DNA from: Ponticaulis sp.
GTDB taxonomy: Bacteria; Pseudomonadota; Alphaproteobacteria; Caulobacterales; Hyphomonadaceae
Length of the DNA stretch: 64,000 bases
NCBI GenBank assembly: GCA_002723155.1
Contig: PBNO01000006.1
Coordinates: 26,453 to 90,452, forward strand
Reading direction: 5' to 3'
Below the pieces are notes generated by a model. The model saw nothing but the letters and a program-made list of their open reading frames with translations, ran no database searches and was not told the DNA's origin. Of the stretch, positions 26,114 through 35,097 are shown in pieces (within the stretch, counting starts at the first letter, position 1; each line of letters opens with the position of its first letter). A program made the translations under genes and the position numbers.

Positions 26114-27598
26114 ATGACTGATCTCACTGGGCTTACTCTGTCTGACGCTCTGGACGGGTTGAACTCGAAAGCGTTTTCTTCAGAAGAGATCACCACCGCC
26201 TACGTGGACGCGATTGAGAAAGCAAACGGCGCGCTGAACGCGTATATTCTCCAGACGCCTGAAAAAGCGATCGAAATGGCGAAAGCTTCCGATGCGCGTC
26301 GCGCTAAGGGTGAAGCTGGTGTGCTGGAGGGGGCTCCTCTGGGCATCAAAGACCTGTTCAGCACTGAGGGTGTTCGCACGACGGCTTGTTCTCATATTCT
26401 GGGTGAGTTCACCCCACCATATGAAAGCACGGTAACGGCGAACCTCTGGCGCGAAGGCGCTGTTATGCTCGGCAAACTCAATATGGACGAGTTTGCTATG
26501 GGTTCGTCTAACGAGACGTCTTTCTATGGCAACGTTATCAACCCGTGGCGCCGTAATGACGGTAGCAATGCCGACCTGACACCGGGTGGTTCTTCTGGTG
26601 GTTCTGCGTCCGCGGTCGCGGCTGATCTTTGCCTCGCGGCTACCGCTTCTGATACAGGTGGCTCTATCCGCCAGCCTGCGTCTTTCACGGGTACAGTGGG
26701 CATCAAGCCGACGTATGGCCGTGCAAGCCGTTTTGGCATGGTCGCGTTTGCATCGTCTCTTGATCAGGCCGGCCCCATCGCGAAGACGGTCAAGGACGCA
26801 GCAATCATGCTGAACGTCATGTGTAGCCATGATGAGAAGGATTCTACCTCTCTGAAGGTTGAACAGCCTGACTGGACGAAAGCGATTGGCGAGCCGGTTA
26901 AAGGCATGAAGATTGGTGTTCCTAAAGAATACCGCGTCGATGGCATGCCGGAAGACATCGAGAAGCTCTGGCAGCAAGGTATCGACTGGCTGAAAGCTGC
27001 CGGCTGCGAAATCGTCGACGTAAGCCTGCCGCACACGAAATATGCTCTGCCTGCATATTATATTGTTGCGCCGGCGGAAGCGTCTTCAAACCTCGCGCGC
27101 TATGACGGCATGCGCTATGGCCTGCGTCAGGCCGGCGATAATCTCACAGACATCTATCAGAATACACGCGCAGAAGGCTTTGGTGCAGAGGTGAAGCGTC
27201 GCCTGATGATCGGTACTTACGTGCTGTCAGCGGGTTATTATGATGCGTATTATCTGAAAGCTCAAAAGGTTCGCACGAAAATCCTTCAGGACTTCCAGAA
27301 TGTCTTTGAAGAAGTTGATGCGCTTCTTACGCCAACATGTCCGTCTGCAGCATTTGCGCTGGGCGAACGTATGGATGACCCGATTTCAATGTACCTGAAC
27401 GACGTCTTCACGGTTACGGCGAACCTTGCGGGTCTCCCAGGTATCTCTGTGCCGGTGGCAACAGATCACCATGGTCTGCCTATGGGGCTTCAGGTTATCG
27501 GCAAGGCGCTTGACGAATCTGCATGTCTGCGTGTCGCGGCCCAGCTTGAAGAAGCCGCCCAGTTTAAGGCGAAGCCAGCCAACTGGTGGTCTGCTTAG
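26114..27598 (+). CDS. gatA: Asp-tRNA(Asn)/Glu-tRNA(Gln) amidotransferase subunit A
   Basis: Glutaminase subunit of GatCAB. It is an amidase-signature protein of 494 aa with the Ser-cisSer-Lys triad at Lys79 (LGIKD), Ser160 in GGSSGGSA and Ser184 in TGGSIR, at exactly the family spacing. It generates ammonia that is channelled to GatB. The gene is preceded by a 165-nt gap after the upstream terminator, so it must have its own promoter. Its partner gatB lies 2.6 kb downstream beyond a sulfur module. Confidence 0.96.
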   Translation: MTDLTGLTLSDALDGLNSKAFSSEEITTAYVDAIEKANGALNAYILQTPEKAIEMAKASDARRAKGEAGVLEGAPLGIKDLFSTEGVRTTACSHILGEFTPPYESTVTANLWREGAVMLGKLNMDEFAMGSSNETSFYGNVINPWRRNDGSNADLTPGGSSGGSASAVAADLCLAATASDTGGSIRQPASFTGTVGIKPTYGRASRFGMVAFASSLDQAGPIAKTVKDAAIMLNVMCSHDEKDSTSLKVEQPDWTKAIGEPVKGMKIGVPKEYRVDGMPEDIEKLWQQGIDWLKAAGCEIVDVSLPHTKYALPAYYIVAPAEASSNLARYDGMRYGLRQAGDNLTDIYQNTRAEGFGAEVKRRLMIGTYVLSAGYYDAYYLKAQKVRTKILQDFQNVFEEVDALLTPTCPSAAFALGERMDDPISMYLNDVFTVTANLAGLPGISVPVATDHHGLPMGLQVIGKALDESACLRVAAQLEEAAQFKAKPANWWSA

Positions 27599-27626
27599 TC
27601 TGACGCTTGATAATCAGAATAAAAGA

Positions 27627-27656
27627 AAGCCCGCTTCTCGTATGAAAAGCGGGCTT
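27627..27656. terminator. Bidirectional terminator between gatA and the MBL gene
   Basis: A 10-bp stem, AAGCCCGCTT with AAGCGGGCTT and a 10-nt loop, lies between convergent genes. T-rich stretches flank it on both strands (TCTCTTT on plus, TTCTTTTATT on minus), so it can serve both transcripts. Confidence 0.75.
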
Positions 27657-27717
27657 CTCTTTATGCAGGAGAGCGGGGGTGGGGGGACATTTCAGGAGAC
27701 CCGAAGGTCTTCAAGGC

Positions 27718-28575
27718 TCATCCTACAAGAGAGACGGGGATCTTGATGTACTGCTTGCCGTTGTCTTCGGCGGGCGGAAGCTGGCCAGCGCGAATATTCA
27801 CCTGAAGTGACGGCATGATCAGGCGCGGCGGCGCTAGCTTTGCGTCACGCGTGTTACGCATCTCGATAAATTGCTCCCGGCTAGTGCCATCATGCACGTG
27901 AATGTTTTTGGCTTTCTGCTCGGCAACTGTCGTTTCCCAGACGTATTCTGTACGGCCTTCCGGCAGATAGTCATGGCCGACAAAGACGCGGGTCTCTTCT
28001 GGCAGTGACAGAATCTTCTGGATGCTGTCATAGAGGGTGCCAGCGTCGCCGCCCGGAAAATCCGTGCGCGCGGTGCCGTAGTCCGGCATGAACATCGTAT
28101 CGCCAACGAAGGCTGCATCGCCGATAACGTAAGTCACGCACGCAGGTGTGTGGCCCGGCGTTGCAATCACTTTTGCGTCCAGATTGCCAACCTTGAACGT
28201 CTCGCCGTCAGCGAACAGATCATCGAAGACCACGCCATTCGTGTTCACGTCTTTCGCATTGAACAGCGTTTTGAAGACGGTTTGAACCTCAGTGATGCGT
28301 CCACCAATGCCGTAGCGCGCACCGGTTTTACGGCGCACATAATCAGCGGCAGACAAATGGTCTGCGTGCGCATGCGTGTCGAGCACTCGTGTGATTTTGA
28401 AGCCCTTGTCGGTAGCAACATCCAGAACGAGATCGATCGGCGTGGATGCGAGCTTTGCACGACCAGCATCATATTCTGTCACAGGATCAATAATGACCGC
28501 TTCGCCGCTGTCTTCGTCAGCGACCAGATATGTGATCGTGAACGTGGCTTCGTCAAAAAATCCCTGAACAAACAT
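27718..28575 (-). CDS. MBL-fold hydrolase, persulfide dioxygenase-like (ETHE1/Blh family)
   Basis: Metallo-beta-lactamase fold enzyme of 285 aa. Metal ligands: His68, His70, Asp72, His73 in THAHADH, His142, Asp159, His201. The GTARTDFPGGD segment matches the ETHE1/Blh branch, whose members oxidise glutathione persulfide to sulfite. Its divergent neighbours, a membrane rhodanese and a TauE-type sulfite exporter, fit that role: persulfide to sulfite to export. GGGTGA precedes the ATG. The assignment to dioxygenase rather than glyoxalase II rests on motif and context. Confidence 0.85.
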   Translation of the reverse strand: MFVQGFFDEATFTITYLVADEDSGEAVIIDPVTEYDAGRAKLASTPIDLVLDVATDKGFKITRVLDTHAHADHLSAADYVRRKTGARYGIGGRITEVQTVFKTLFNAKDVNTNGVVFDDLFADGETFKVGNLDAKVIATPGHTPACVTYVIGDAAFVGDTMFMPDYGTARTDFPGGDAGTLYDSIQKILSLPEETRVFVGHDYLPEGRTEYVWETTVAEQKAKNIHVHDGTSREQFIEMRNTRDAKLAPPRLIMPSLQVNIRAGQLPPAEDNGKQYIKIPVSLVG

Positions 28576-28599
28576 ATTTTCACCCTTGCGTTTCGATCT

Positions 28600-28628
28600 A
28601 AAATATTAGAATATTCTAAAAAACGCAA
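28600..28628 (-). promoter_or_regulatory. Promoter of the persulfide dioxygenase-like gene
   Basis: On the minus strand TTGCGT and TATTTT are 17 nt apart, 25 nt upstream of the ATG. The 17-nt spacer contains a perfect 14-nt palindrome, an arrangement typical of steric repression. Confidence 0.6.
28606..28619. promoter_or_regulatory. Palindromic operator in the sulfide module
   Basis: TTAGAATATTCTAA is a perfect 14-nt palindrome in the promoter spacer. A second exact inverted pair, AAAATATTAG (28600-28609) and CTAATATTTT (28632-28641), brackets it. AT-rich dyads of this kind upstream of Blh/rhodanese/TauE operons are bound by BigR/SqrR-type persulfide-sensing ArsR repressors; that link is inference, and no such regulator gene is in the window. 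Confidence 0.6.
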
Positions 28629-28744
28629 TACCTAATATTTTGATTTGGTGAAATGAGGTTTCAAATTCAGGGCGTATGCTAAAGAGGCCACGAATTTAGC
28701 CTCGCTGGCGAGATGCCGCCAGATCAGAATTGGGAGATATGAGT

Positions 28745-29278
28745 ATGGAATCAGTTCGGGAATTGTCACCACAAGATATCGTCAGACTGCGTGACGCAGG
28801 CGAGGTCGTGCTGGTCGACGTTCGTGAAACACCCGAGCATACGCGCGAGCACATCAAAGGCGCTCAGCTTTGCCCGTTATCTCGCTGGGGTGAGGATGCC
28901 ATCTCCAACCCGTCGAATGTGCCTGTTGTCTTTTTCTGCCGCTCGGGCATGCGTACACGCATGAATGCAAATCTTCTGGCAGATGCGGCCAATGGCAATG
29001 CGATCCTGATGGATGGCGGTCTGATCGCGTGGAAGAAAGCAGGCCTTTCGGTAGAACGTGCGCGCCAGCTCGCGCCGCCGAGCATTATGCGTCAGGTCTT
29101 TATGGTGGCCGGCACGCTTATTCTGATCGGTGTGATCCTCTCTCAACTTGCAGATTTCCGTTTCGTCTATCTCAGCGGCTTCGTTGGGGCGGGACTTTTG
29201 TTCGCAGGCGTATCCGGCTGGTGCGGTATGGCAAAGCTACTGGCTTTGATGCCGTGGAATAAAGAGCAGGCTGGCTGA
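28745..29278 (+). CDS. Membrane-anchored rhodanese
   Basis: Sulfurtransferase of 177 aa: an N-terminal rhodanese domain (DVRETPEH, catalytic Cys65 in CRSGMRT) and a C-terminal pair of membrane helices (about 95-115 and 120-145) of the DUF2892 type. It probably transfers sulfane sulfur at the membrane between glutathione persulfide and sulfite/thiosulfate. The ATG at 28745 is preferred: GGGAG sits 8 nt upstream, whereas the in-frame TTG (28730) and ATG (28739) have no usable site. TauE follows after 2 nt. Confidence 0.88.
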   Translation: MESVRELSPQDIVRLRDAGEVVLVDVRETPEHTREHIKGAQLCPLSRWGEDAISNPSNVPVVFFCRSGMRTRMNANLLADAANGNAILMDGGLIAWKKAGLSVERARQLAPPSIMRQVFMVAGTLILIGVILSQLADFRFVYLSGFVGAGLLFAGVSGWCGMAKLLALMPWNKEQAG

Positions 29279-29280
29279 CA

Positions 29281-30066
29281 ATGATCGAGCTGACACCGCA
29301 TATCTTGCTGACTGCGGCGCTGAGCGGCGTCGTAATCGGTATATTTCTGACGGTGTTCGGCGGCGGCGGGTCTGTGCTCGCGGCGCCATTGCTCCTCTAT
29401 TTTGTAGGCGTAACCGATGCACACCTTGCGATTGGTACGTCCGCGGCTGGCGTTGCCGCGACCGCTATGATCAATCTGTTCGGGCATTGGTGGAACGGGC
29501 GGATCAAATGGCCCTGTGCGCTAGTATTTGGCGCGGCCGGTTTGGTCGGCTCGATCATTGGCTCGACCATTGCGAAGATGATTGATGGCCAGTCTCTTCT
29601 CGTTGCATTTTCTGTGGCCATGGCTGCGATTGGCCTGTCCATGTTCCGTAAGCCTGCCAGTGAAGGCGACCCGAATGTTCATCTCACCTGGCAGTTCACG
29701 GCGAAGCTTCTGCCAGTAGGACTGTTGGTCGGCTTTGCGGCTGGTTTCTTCGGTATTGGCGGCGGATTCCTGATTGTGCCTGGCCTTATGCTGGCGACGG
29801 GTATGCCGATCACCGCAGCTGCTGCGTCTTCGCTGGTTTCGGTAGCGATCTTCGGTACTGCGACAGCTGGCAATTATGCGCTCGCTGGATGGGTGGATTT
29901 CCGTCTGACAGGACTTCTCGTCGTCGGTGGACTGATGGGTGGCCTTATCGGCAACCGTCTGATTGGCCTGTTGGCGAACCGTCTGTCACTGGGCCGGAAA
30001 CTGTTTGCGGCGCTGATTATTGTCGTGGCGGTCTATATCGCGCTGCGTGCACTGCATATTATCTGA
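29281..30066 (+). CDS. TauE/SafE family sulfite exporter
   Basis: Membrane permease of 261 aa with about eight hydrophobic segments and the family's glycine-rich motifs (FGGGGSVLAAPLL near the N terminus and FFGIGGGFLIVPGL in the second half, an internal duplication). Members export sulfite, sulfoacetate or other anions. Co-transcription with the rhodanese (2-nt gap) and divergence from the MBL gene point to sulfite export after persulfide oxidation. Confidence 0.9.
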   Translation: MIELTPHILLTAALSGVVIGIFLTVFGGGGSVLAAPLLLYFVGVTDAHLAIGTSAAGVAATAMINLFGHWWNGRIKWPCALVFGAAGLVGSIIGSTIAKMIDGQSLLVAFSVAMAAIGLSMFRKPASEGDPNVHLTWQFTAKLLPVGLLVGFAAGFFGIGGGFLIVPGLMLATGMPITAAAASSLVSVAIFGTATAGNYALAGWVDFRLTGLLVVGGLMGGLIGNRLIGLLANRLSLGRKLFAALIIVVAVYIALRALHII

Positions 30067-30173
30067 AAAGACTTTCTTCCAGATTGTTCCTCTTTGTCGA
30101 ATGTGCTTGTAGAAGCTGCTGCTAAGCTGTGCTTAAAAACACACGTTATTGATTCAGATATCTGAGACCAAGA

Positions 30174-31691
30174 ATGACCGATCGTACGAGCTACATTATT
30201 GAAGGTGATACCGGTGACTGGGAAGTTGTGATCGGCATGGAAGTTCACGCGCAGGTCGCGACGAATTCCAAGCTGTTTTCCGGCGCGCCAACAAAATTCG
30301 GTGCAGACCCGAACTGCAATGTCAGCCTCGTTGATGCGGCCATGCCTGGCATGCTGCCTGTGATCAACCGCGGCTGTGTCGAGCAGGCGGTTCGTACGGG
30401 TCTTGGTCTCAATGCGAAGATCAATCTCTGGTCCCGCTTTGACCGTAAGAACTATTTCTATCCGGACCTTCCGCAGGGCTATCAGATTTCACAGTTCCAG
30501 TACCCGATCGTGGGTGAGGGCGAGATCGAAGTCGAAGCCGAAGACGGTTATTCTTTCGTGGTTGGCATTGAGCGTCTGCACCTCGAGCAGGACGCTGGTA
30601 AGTCCATCCACGATCTGGACCCGAACGCGACATATGTTGACCTCAACCGGTCTGGCGTTGCGCTCATGGAGATTGTCTCCAAGCCGGATATCCGCTCACC
30701 GGGTGAAGCTGCTGCTTACCTTAAAAAGCTGCGCGCAATCGTTGTTGCGCTCGGCTCCAGCGACGGTGACATGGAGAAGGGGAACCTGCGTGCAGACGTG
30801 AACGTGTCTGTCTGTAAGGTCGGCAATTACGCGAAGTTCAAGGAAACCGGTGATTTCGGATTCCTCGGCACACGTCGTGAAATCAAGAACATGAACTCAT
30901 TCCGCTTCATTCAGCAGGCGATCGAGTTTGAAGCGCGTGATCAGGTCGAAAAGATCGAACGCGGTGATAAAGTTGATCAGGAAACAATCCTGTTCGACAC
31001 GACGACAGGCGAAACACGTTCCATGCGCTCTAAAGAAGATGCGCATGACTATCGCTATTTCCCTGATCCGGATTTGCTGCCGCTGGAGATCGATCAGGCA
31101 TGGGTTGATGAAATCCGTGCGTCTCTGCCTGAGCTTCCGGACCAGAAGAAGCAACGCTTCATGGATGATTATGGTCTGAAAGCGTATGACGCGGCTGTTC
31201 TTGCTGCTGACTATGACAAGGCGGACTATTTCGAAGCGGTCGCCAAAGGCCGTGACGGTAAAATGGCTGTGAACTGGGTCGCGAACGAACTGTTCGGTCG
31301 TCTCAACAAGGAAGACCTGACAATCGGTGAAAGCCCTGTCAGCGCAGAACACCTTGGTGAGCTGCTTGACCTCATTAAATCAGGAGAGATCTCCGGCAAG
31401 ATTGCCAAGACTGTCTTCGAGAAGGTCTGGGACGGTGAGGGCGCACCAGCTGCCATCGTTGAAAAAGAAGGCCTGAAGCAGGTTTCTGATACCGGCGCGA
31501 TCGAGAAAATCGTCGATGATATCATCGCAGCTAATCCGGCTCAGGTTGAGCAGGTTCAGGCTCAGAAAGCTGAAGGTCATGCTAAGCCGAAGGCGCTCGG
31601 CTGGTTTGTTGGTCAGGTTATGAAGGCTAGCCAGGGTAAGGCTAACCCTCAGGCGGTAAACGAGATTCTGAAGGCGAAACTCGACCTTTAA
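30174..31691 (+). CDS. gatB: Asp-tRNA(Asn)/Glu-tRNA(Gln) amidotransferase subunit B
   Basis: Kinase/amidotransferase subunit of GatCAB that activates the tRNA-bound Glu or Asp. 505 aa: cradle domain with [27 protein letters not shown] and the metal/ATP region around HLEQDAGKS, then a helical and a YqeY-like tail domain that grips the tRNA elbow. It is separated from gatC and gatA by the sulfide module. It converges on a small ORF with a 4-nt overlap. Confidence 0.96.
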   Translation: MTDRTSYIIEGDTGDWEVVIGMEVHAQVATNSKLFSGAPTKFGADPNCNVSLVDAAMPGMLPVINRGCVEQAVRTGLGLNAKINLWSRFDRKNYFYPDLPQGYQISQFQYPIVGEGEIEVEAEDGYSFVVGIERLHLEQDAGKSIHDLDPNATYVDLNRSGVALMEIVSKPDIRSPGEAAAYLKKLRAIVVALGSSDGDMEKGNLRADVNVSVCKVGNYAKFKETGDFGFLGTRREIKNMNSFRFIQQAIEFEARDQVEKIERGDKVDQETILFDTTTGETRSMRSKEDAHDYRYFPDPDLLPLEIDQAWVDEIRASLPELPDQKKQRFMDDYGLKAYDAAVLAADYDKADYFEAVAKGRDGKMAVNWVANELFGRLNKEDLTIGESPVSAEHLGELLDLIKSGEISGKIAKTVFEKVWDGEGAPAAIVEKEGLKQVSDTGAIEKIVDDIIAANPAQVEQVQAQKAEGHAKPKALGWFVGQVMKASQGKANPQAVNEILKAKLDL

Positions 31692-31885
31692 TCTTTTTCC
31701 TGACTGGTTGTGATCATTCTGATCTGTGATCGGCGCTCTTCGGCTTCGTCGAAGGGCCCGAGCAACGCAGTAACATAATTCTGCGAATATAGTGGGCGAC
31801 GTGGAACTTCGGGGATCCACTCGTCCAGATGTTCTTCCTCAGACTCTCTGTTCGATATTACGAGCCGCGGAAAAGCGTTTTCCAT
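31688..31885 (-). CDS. Small hypothetical protein
   Basis: A possible 65-aa protein beginning [15 protein letters not shown], rich in Glu and Arg. I do not recognise it. Support is the well-placed Shine-Dalgarno GGAG 8 nt before the ATG and a position that fills a gap without overlapping another gene by more than 4 nt. Against it: it is short and has no recognised family. The frame also extends upstream to a GTG at 31900. Confidence 0.45.
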   Translation of the reverse strand: MENAFPRLVISNRESEEEHLDEWIPEVPRRPLYSQNYVTALLGPFDEAEERRSQIRMITTSQEKD

Positions 31886-32020
31886 GTCTGAACTCCACAC
31901 CTGATGTTTCAGCCTTCATGTTAACTTCTCGCCGCTAACGGGGTGTGGAGCCGCCGGCTCGAGTTTGAGTTTTCCTGTCAGAGATTCATTAGGGTTAATG
32001 CTTCCTTTCTAAGGGCGGCG

Positions 32021-32049
32021 CTGACCTATCCACGCGTTTCGAATAGAAA
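32021..32049 (+). promoter_or_regulatory. Candidate cysH promoter
   Basis: CTGACC and TAGAAA lie 17 nt apart, about 100 nt upstream of the cysH start. The rest of the 261-nt gap (31886-32146) holds no other feature I can support. Confidence 0.3.
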
Positions 32050-32146
32050 AACTAAAGCAAGGCTTATGAATTGAGGCGTTCATCTCAGGGGGGGTCATCG
32101 ACATATTGCACCTGTAAGCAACACTGACGGGTGTGCGGCAGGCGCC

Positions 32147-32956
32147 GTGCGCTCTGAAGACGAAAGTAGTGACGACGCCATGGTGCAGGAAAAAATCAGC
32201 GCAGCCCTTAACGGTGAAAGCACAAAGGAACGTGTAGCGAGCCTTAACGCTCGCTGGCGGACGATTCAGGCCGAGCGCGTTCTGCGTCTTGCGCTTCTGG
32301 AAGAGTTTCCGGGGCGTATTGCAGTCAGCTCTTCATTCGGCACTGAGTCTGCGGTTCTTCTTCACCTTGTATCCCGCGTTTACAAAGCGGCGCCCGTTCT
32401 GTTCCTGGATACAGGCATGCACTTCCCTGAAACGATTGCCTATCGTGACGAGCTGATCGAGCGTCTTGGTCTGCGCGATGTACGCATTGTTCGCCCGCGC
32501 GCCGAAGAAGTCGCTTCTGAGGATCCGTCCAAGACGCTTCACATTGAAGATTTTGATGCGTGCTGCGCCCTTCGTAAGGTGCGCCCGCTCGAAGTCGCCA
32601 TGGATGACTTCGACGCATGGATTACTGGCCGCAAGCGTTATCAGAATACCGATCGCGAAGACCTGCCAATCTTCGAACTCGACACGACGGGTAAGGTGAA
32701 GGTCAATCCGCTGGCGAACTGGTCGCCAACCGACCTGCAGACTTATTTTCGCGAACATGACCTGCCACGCCATCCGCTGGAAGCGCAGGGCTATAAATCC
32801 ATCGGCTGTGCGACATGTACCACTCCTGTCGCAGAGGGTGAGGACCCGCGTGCAGGGCGTTGGAGAGAAAGCGAAAAAACCGAATGCGGTATCCACATCA
32901 CCGCTGATGGCAAAGTTGTTCGCACCCGCCTGATTGACACAACAGAGCGCGCGTAA
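32147..32956 (+). CDS. cysH: Assimilatory adenylyl-sulfate (APS) reductase, iron-sulfur type
   Basis: Reduces activated sulfate to sulfite in cysteine biosynthesis. The 269-aa protein has the PP-loop-like SSSFGTESAV, the pair Cys139-Cys140 in DACCALRKVRPL, Cys221/Cys224 in GCATC, and the catalytic Cys247 in ECGIH. The CC...CxxC set binds a [4Fe-4S] cluster and marks the APS-using branch; E. coli PAPS reductase lacks it. The start may be GTG 32147 (used here) or ATG 32180; neither has a strong Shine-Dalgarno. No sulfite reductase genes are adjacent; cysD-cysNC are 10 kb away. Confidence 0.92.
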   Translation: MRSEDESSDDAMVQEKISAALNGESTKERVASLNARWRTIQAERVLRLALLEEFPGRIAVSSSFGTESAVLLHLVSRVYKAAPVLFLDTGMHFPETIAYRDELIERLGLRDVRIVRPRAEEVASEDPSKTLHIEDFDACCALRKVRPLEVAMDDFDAWITGRKRYQNTDREDLPIFELDTTGKVKVNPLANWSPTDLQTYFREHDLPRHPLEAQGYKSIGCATCTTPVAEGEDPRAGRWRESEKTECGIHITADGKVVRTRLIDTTERA

Positions 32957-33058
32957 CCGCTTCGTCGATCCGCTGAATTCTTTACTGGGCATACCTTTCA
33001 TTCATGCGCTAAAGACCTACCTGCTGAGTCGGAAGCACTATGATTTGAAAGGTATGTG

Positions 33059-33796
33059 ATGCGTTTATCGGTTTTTGCGGCAACTCTCGCTCTTATGGCA
33101 ACGCCAGCTATGGCGCAGGATGAAGGCTGGAGCGGAGAAGGGTCTTTCAGCGCGTCGACCTCTTCCGGTAACACAGACACAACACAGCTCGGTCTGGGCG
33201 TGGATATGGAATACACGCAGGGCCGTTGGTCACACGGCATCGTCGCGTCCGCAGATTATGGCGAGACGGATGGTCTGGAGACCCAGAACCGATTTCAGAT
33301 CGCTGGCAATGTCGACGTTCAGATGACTGACCGCATGTTCGGCTTTGGTCAGGGCCAGTATGAATCGGATGAGTTCTCGGCGTATGATAGCCGTCTGTTT
33401 ATTGGTGGTGGTCTCGGCTATGATATTTTCGACAGCGAAGACCTGACATGGTCCGTACGCGGTGGCCCGGGCTTCAAGGTAGATGAGATCCGCGAAGTGT
33501 CCTCTGGCGGCGTTGTCACAACAGCTGGCGAAACACGCGAGTCTGTTTCCTTCCTCGCAAACTCTACGCTGAGCTATAGCTTCAATGAGAATGTGAGCTT
33601 TTCTAACACGACAAGCGCGATCGCGTCTGAGGATACTACGCAGATGCAGAACGTGGCTGCTGTTACGGCAGGCCTGACGGATGCATTATCTGCGCGCGTC
33701 TCTTTTGATGTTCGTCATGATACGGACCCGCGTCCGGGTTTTGAATCTACAGACACAACGACCAAAGTGTCTCTGGTCTATAATTTCGGCGGCTAG
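33059..33796 (+). CDS. DUF481 (YdiY-like) outer-membrane protein
   Basis: Secreted 245-aa protein with a clear signal peptide (cleavage after AMA, about residue 20). The mature region is a run of alternating amphipathic strands starting WSGEGSFSASTSSGNTDT and ending in a C-terminal strand VSLVYNFGG, as in beta-barrels of the YdiY/DUF481 family, some of which are acid-induced in enterics. ATG 33059 is chosen over the adjacent GTG 33056. The specific role is unknown. Confidence 0.82.
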   Translation: MRLSVFAATLALMATPAMAQDEGWSGEGSFSASTSSGNTDTTQLGLGVDMEYTQGRWSHGIVASADYGETDGLETQNRFQIAGNVDVQMTDRMFGFGQGQYESDEFSAYDSRLFIGGGLGYDIFDSEDLTWSVRGGPGFKVDEIREVSSGGVVTTAGETRESVSFLANSTLSYSFNENVSFSNTTSAIASEDTTQMQNVAAVTAGLTDALSARVSFDVRHDTDPRPGFESTDTTTKVSLVYNFGG

Positions 33797-33819
33797 ATTG
33801 CGCTGACAATCAGGCAAAA

Positions 33820-33845
33820 AAAGAGGGCTCCATGGAGCCCTCTTT
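33820..33845. terminator. Bidirectional terminator, perfect 26-nt palindrome
   Basis: The whole 26-nt segment is its own reverse complement (core GAGGGCTCC/GGAGCCCTC), preceded by A-rich and followed by T-rich sequence. It lies between the convergent DUF481 and dehydrogenase genes and can stop both. Confidence 0.9.
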
Positions 33846-33851
33846 CGTTTT

Positions 33852-34988
33852 TTAGAGTGTCGGATTGACCAGATATTTCTCACCGGTCGCCTTGGCGTTG
33901 TACGCACGGGCAATGTCCGGATTGAGAAGGTCCTTCATAGAGATTTCGTCGCTGTAATGGCTGGCGAAGGTCGTCTTCAGGCCTGCAATGACGCGTTGAC
34001 GCATACGCTCGCGTGCTTCGGCGCCAACCTTTTGCAGGAATGGTGTCAGCAGGTAACCGCCAACACCCCATGCCATGCCGACGCTTGCAGGCAGAACTGT
34101 CTGACCGACGTCGAGGCGACCATAGATATAAACCTGCTTATGTGTCGCTGAACCGTAACGGCTGTACTCTTTAGCTGTGCGGTTGATTGCAGCTTCCATC
34201 GCGATGAGGATCTGGCCTGCGAGAGAGCCGCCGCCAATCGCGTCAAAGCCGAGTGTTGCGCCAGTTGCCGCGAGTGCGTCGATCAGGTCTTCCATGAACG
34301 TTTCGGAAGATGAGTTCACAATGTACTTCGCGCCGATCTTGCGCAGGATTTCGGCCTGTTCTTCCTTGCGGACGATGTTCACAACATCAACGCCGTCTTC
34401 GATACAGATCTTGTTGAGCATCTGACCAAGGTTGGACGCCGCAGCTGTATGAACCAGCGCCTTGTGGCCCTCCATCCGCATGGTCTCAGGGAATGAGAGG
34501 GCGGTCAGCGGGTTTACGAAGCAAGATGCGCCGTCACGTGCGGATGTGCCGTCTGGCAGCAGCAGGCACTGTGACACGTGTAGCTTGCGGTATTGCGAGT
34601 ACATTTCGCCGCCAAGGCACGCGACTGTCTTACCAAGAAGCGCTTGTGCAGCAGGTGAATCGCCAGCCGCAATCACGACACCCGCGCCCTCATTGCCGAC
34701 AGGCAGGGATTCGTCCATGCGAGCGCTCATTGCGCGCATGCCAGCAGGGGAAATGTCCGCGATCAGAGTTGGGTTGTCCGCTGTGCCGCCTGCGCGTGCT
34801 GTAGAGAGGTCTGCGGGGCCGATCAGCAGGCCAAGGTCTGACGGGTTTACCGGAGCAGCTTCTACGCGAACGACAACTTCATCCGAGCCTGGTGCTGCGA
34901 CTTCGACTTCTGCAAGTGAGAGTTCGAGTACGCCTTCAGGTTTGATGTGTGTGCGGACCTGAAGACCGGTGCCAGGTAGGTTTGTCAT
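33852..34988 (-). CDS. Medium-chain (MDR) dehydrogenase/reductase
   Basis: 378-aa member of the zinc-type alcohol dehydrogenase superfamily, quinone-reductase-like branch: GroES-like N-terminal domain (EAAPVNPSDLGLL, VGNEGAGVVIAAG) and Rossmann C-terminal domain (HTAAASNLGQMLNKI). The structural and catalytic zinc cysteines of true alcohol dehydrogenases are absent, so it probably reduces enones or quinones with NAD(P)H. The ATG at 34988 has GGGAGA 5 nt upstream; an in-frame ATG 21 nt earlier lies inside a hairpin. Substrate unknown. Confidence 0.85.
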   Translation of the reverse strand: MTNLPGTGLQVRTHIKPEGVLELSLAEVEVAAPGSDEVVVRVEAAPVNPSDLGLLIGPADLSTARAGGTADNPTLIADISPAGMRAMSARMDESLPVGNEGAGVVIAAGDSPAAQALLGKTVACLGGEMYSQYRKLHVSQCLLLPDGTSARDGASCFVNPLTALSFPETMRMEGHKALVHTAAASNLGQMLNKICIEDGVDVVNIVRKEEQAEILRKIGAKYIVNSSSETFMEDLIDALAATGATLGFDAIGGGSLAGQILIAMEAAINRTAKEYSRYGSATHKQVYIYGRLDVGQTVLPASVGMAWGVGGYLLTPFLQKVGAEARERMRQRVIAGLKTTFASHYSDEISMKDLLNPDIARAYNAKATGEKYLVNPTL

Positions 34989-34996
34989 GAATTTCT

Positions 34997-35033
34997 CCCA
35001 AGACTTCATTTGAGTTAATTATGAAGTCTTGGG
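34997..35033 (-). promoter_or_regulatory. Perfect 13-bp hairpin upstream of the MDR dehydrogenase
   Basis: CCCAAGACTTCAT and ATGAAGTCTTGGG are exact inverted repeats with an 11-nt loop. In the minus-strand transcript the 3' arm ends in GGG, which are the first bases of the Shine-Dalgarno GGGAGA of the dehydrogenase gene. It could act as a translational control hairpin, an operator, or a terminator of the upstream RND operon lacking a T run. Confidence 0.65.
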
Positions 35034-35097
35034 TACAGCCATATTTCGGGTGCGTCACCCTTAATCAAATAACTGTGAGAAATAAAACGCGTTTAGC

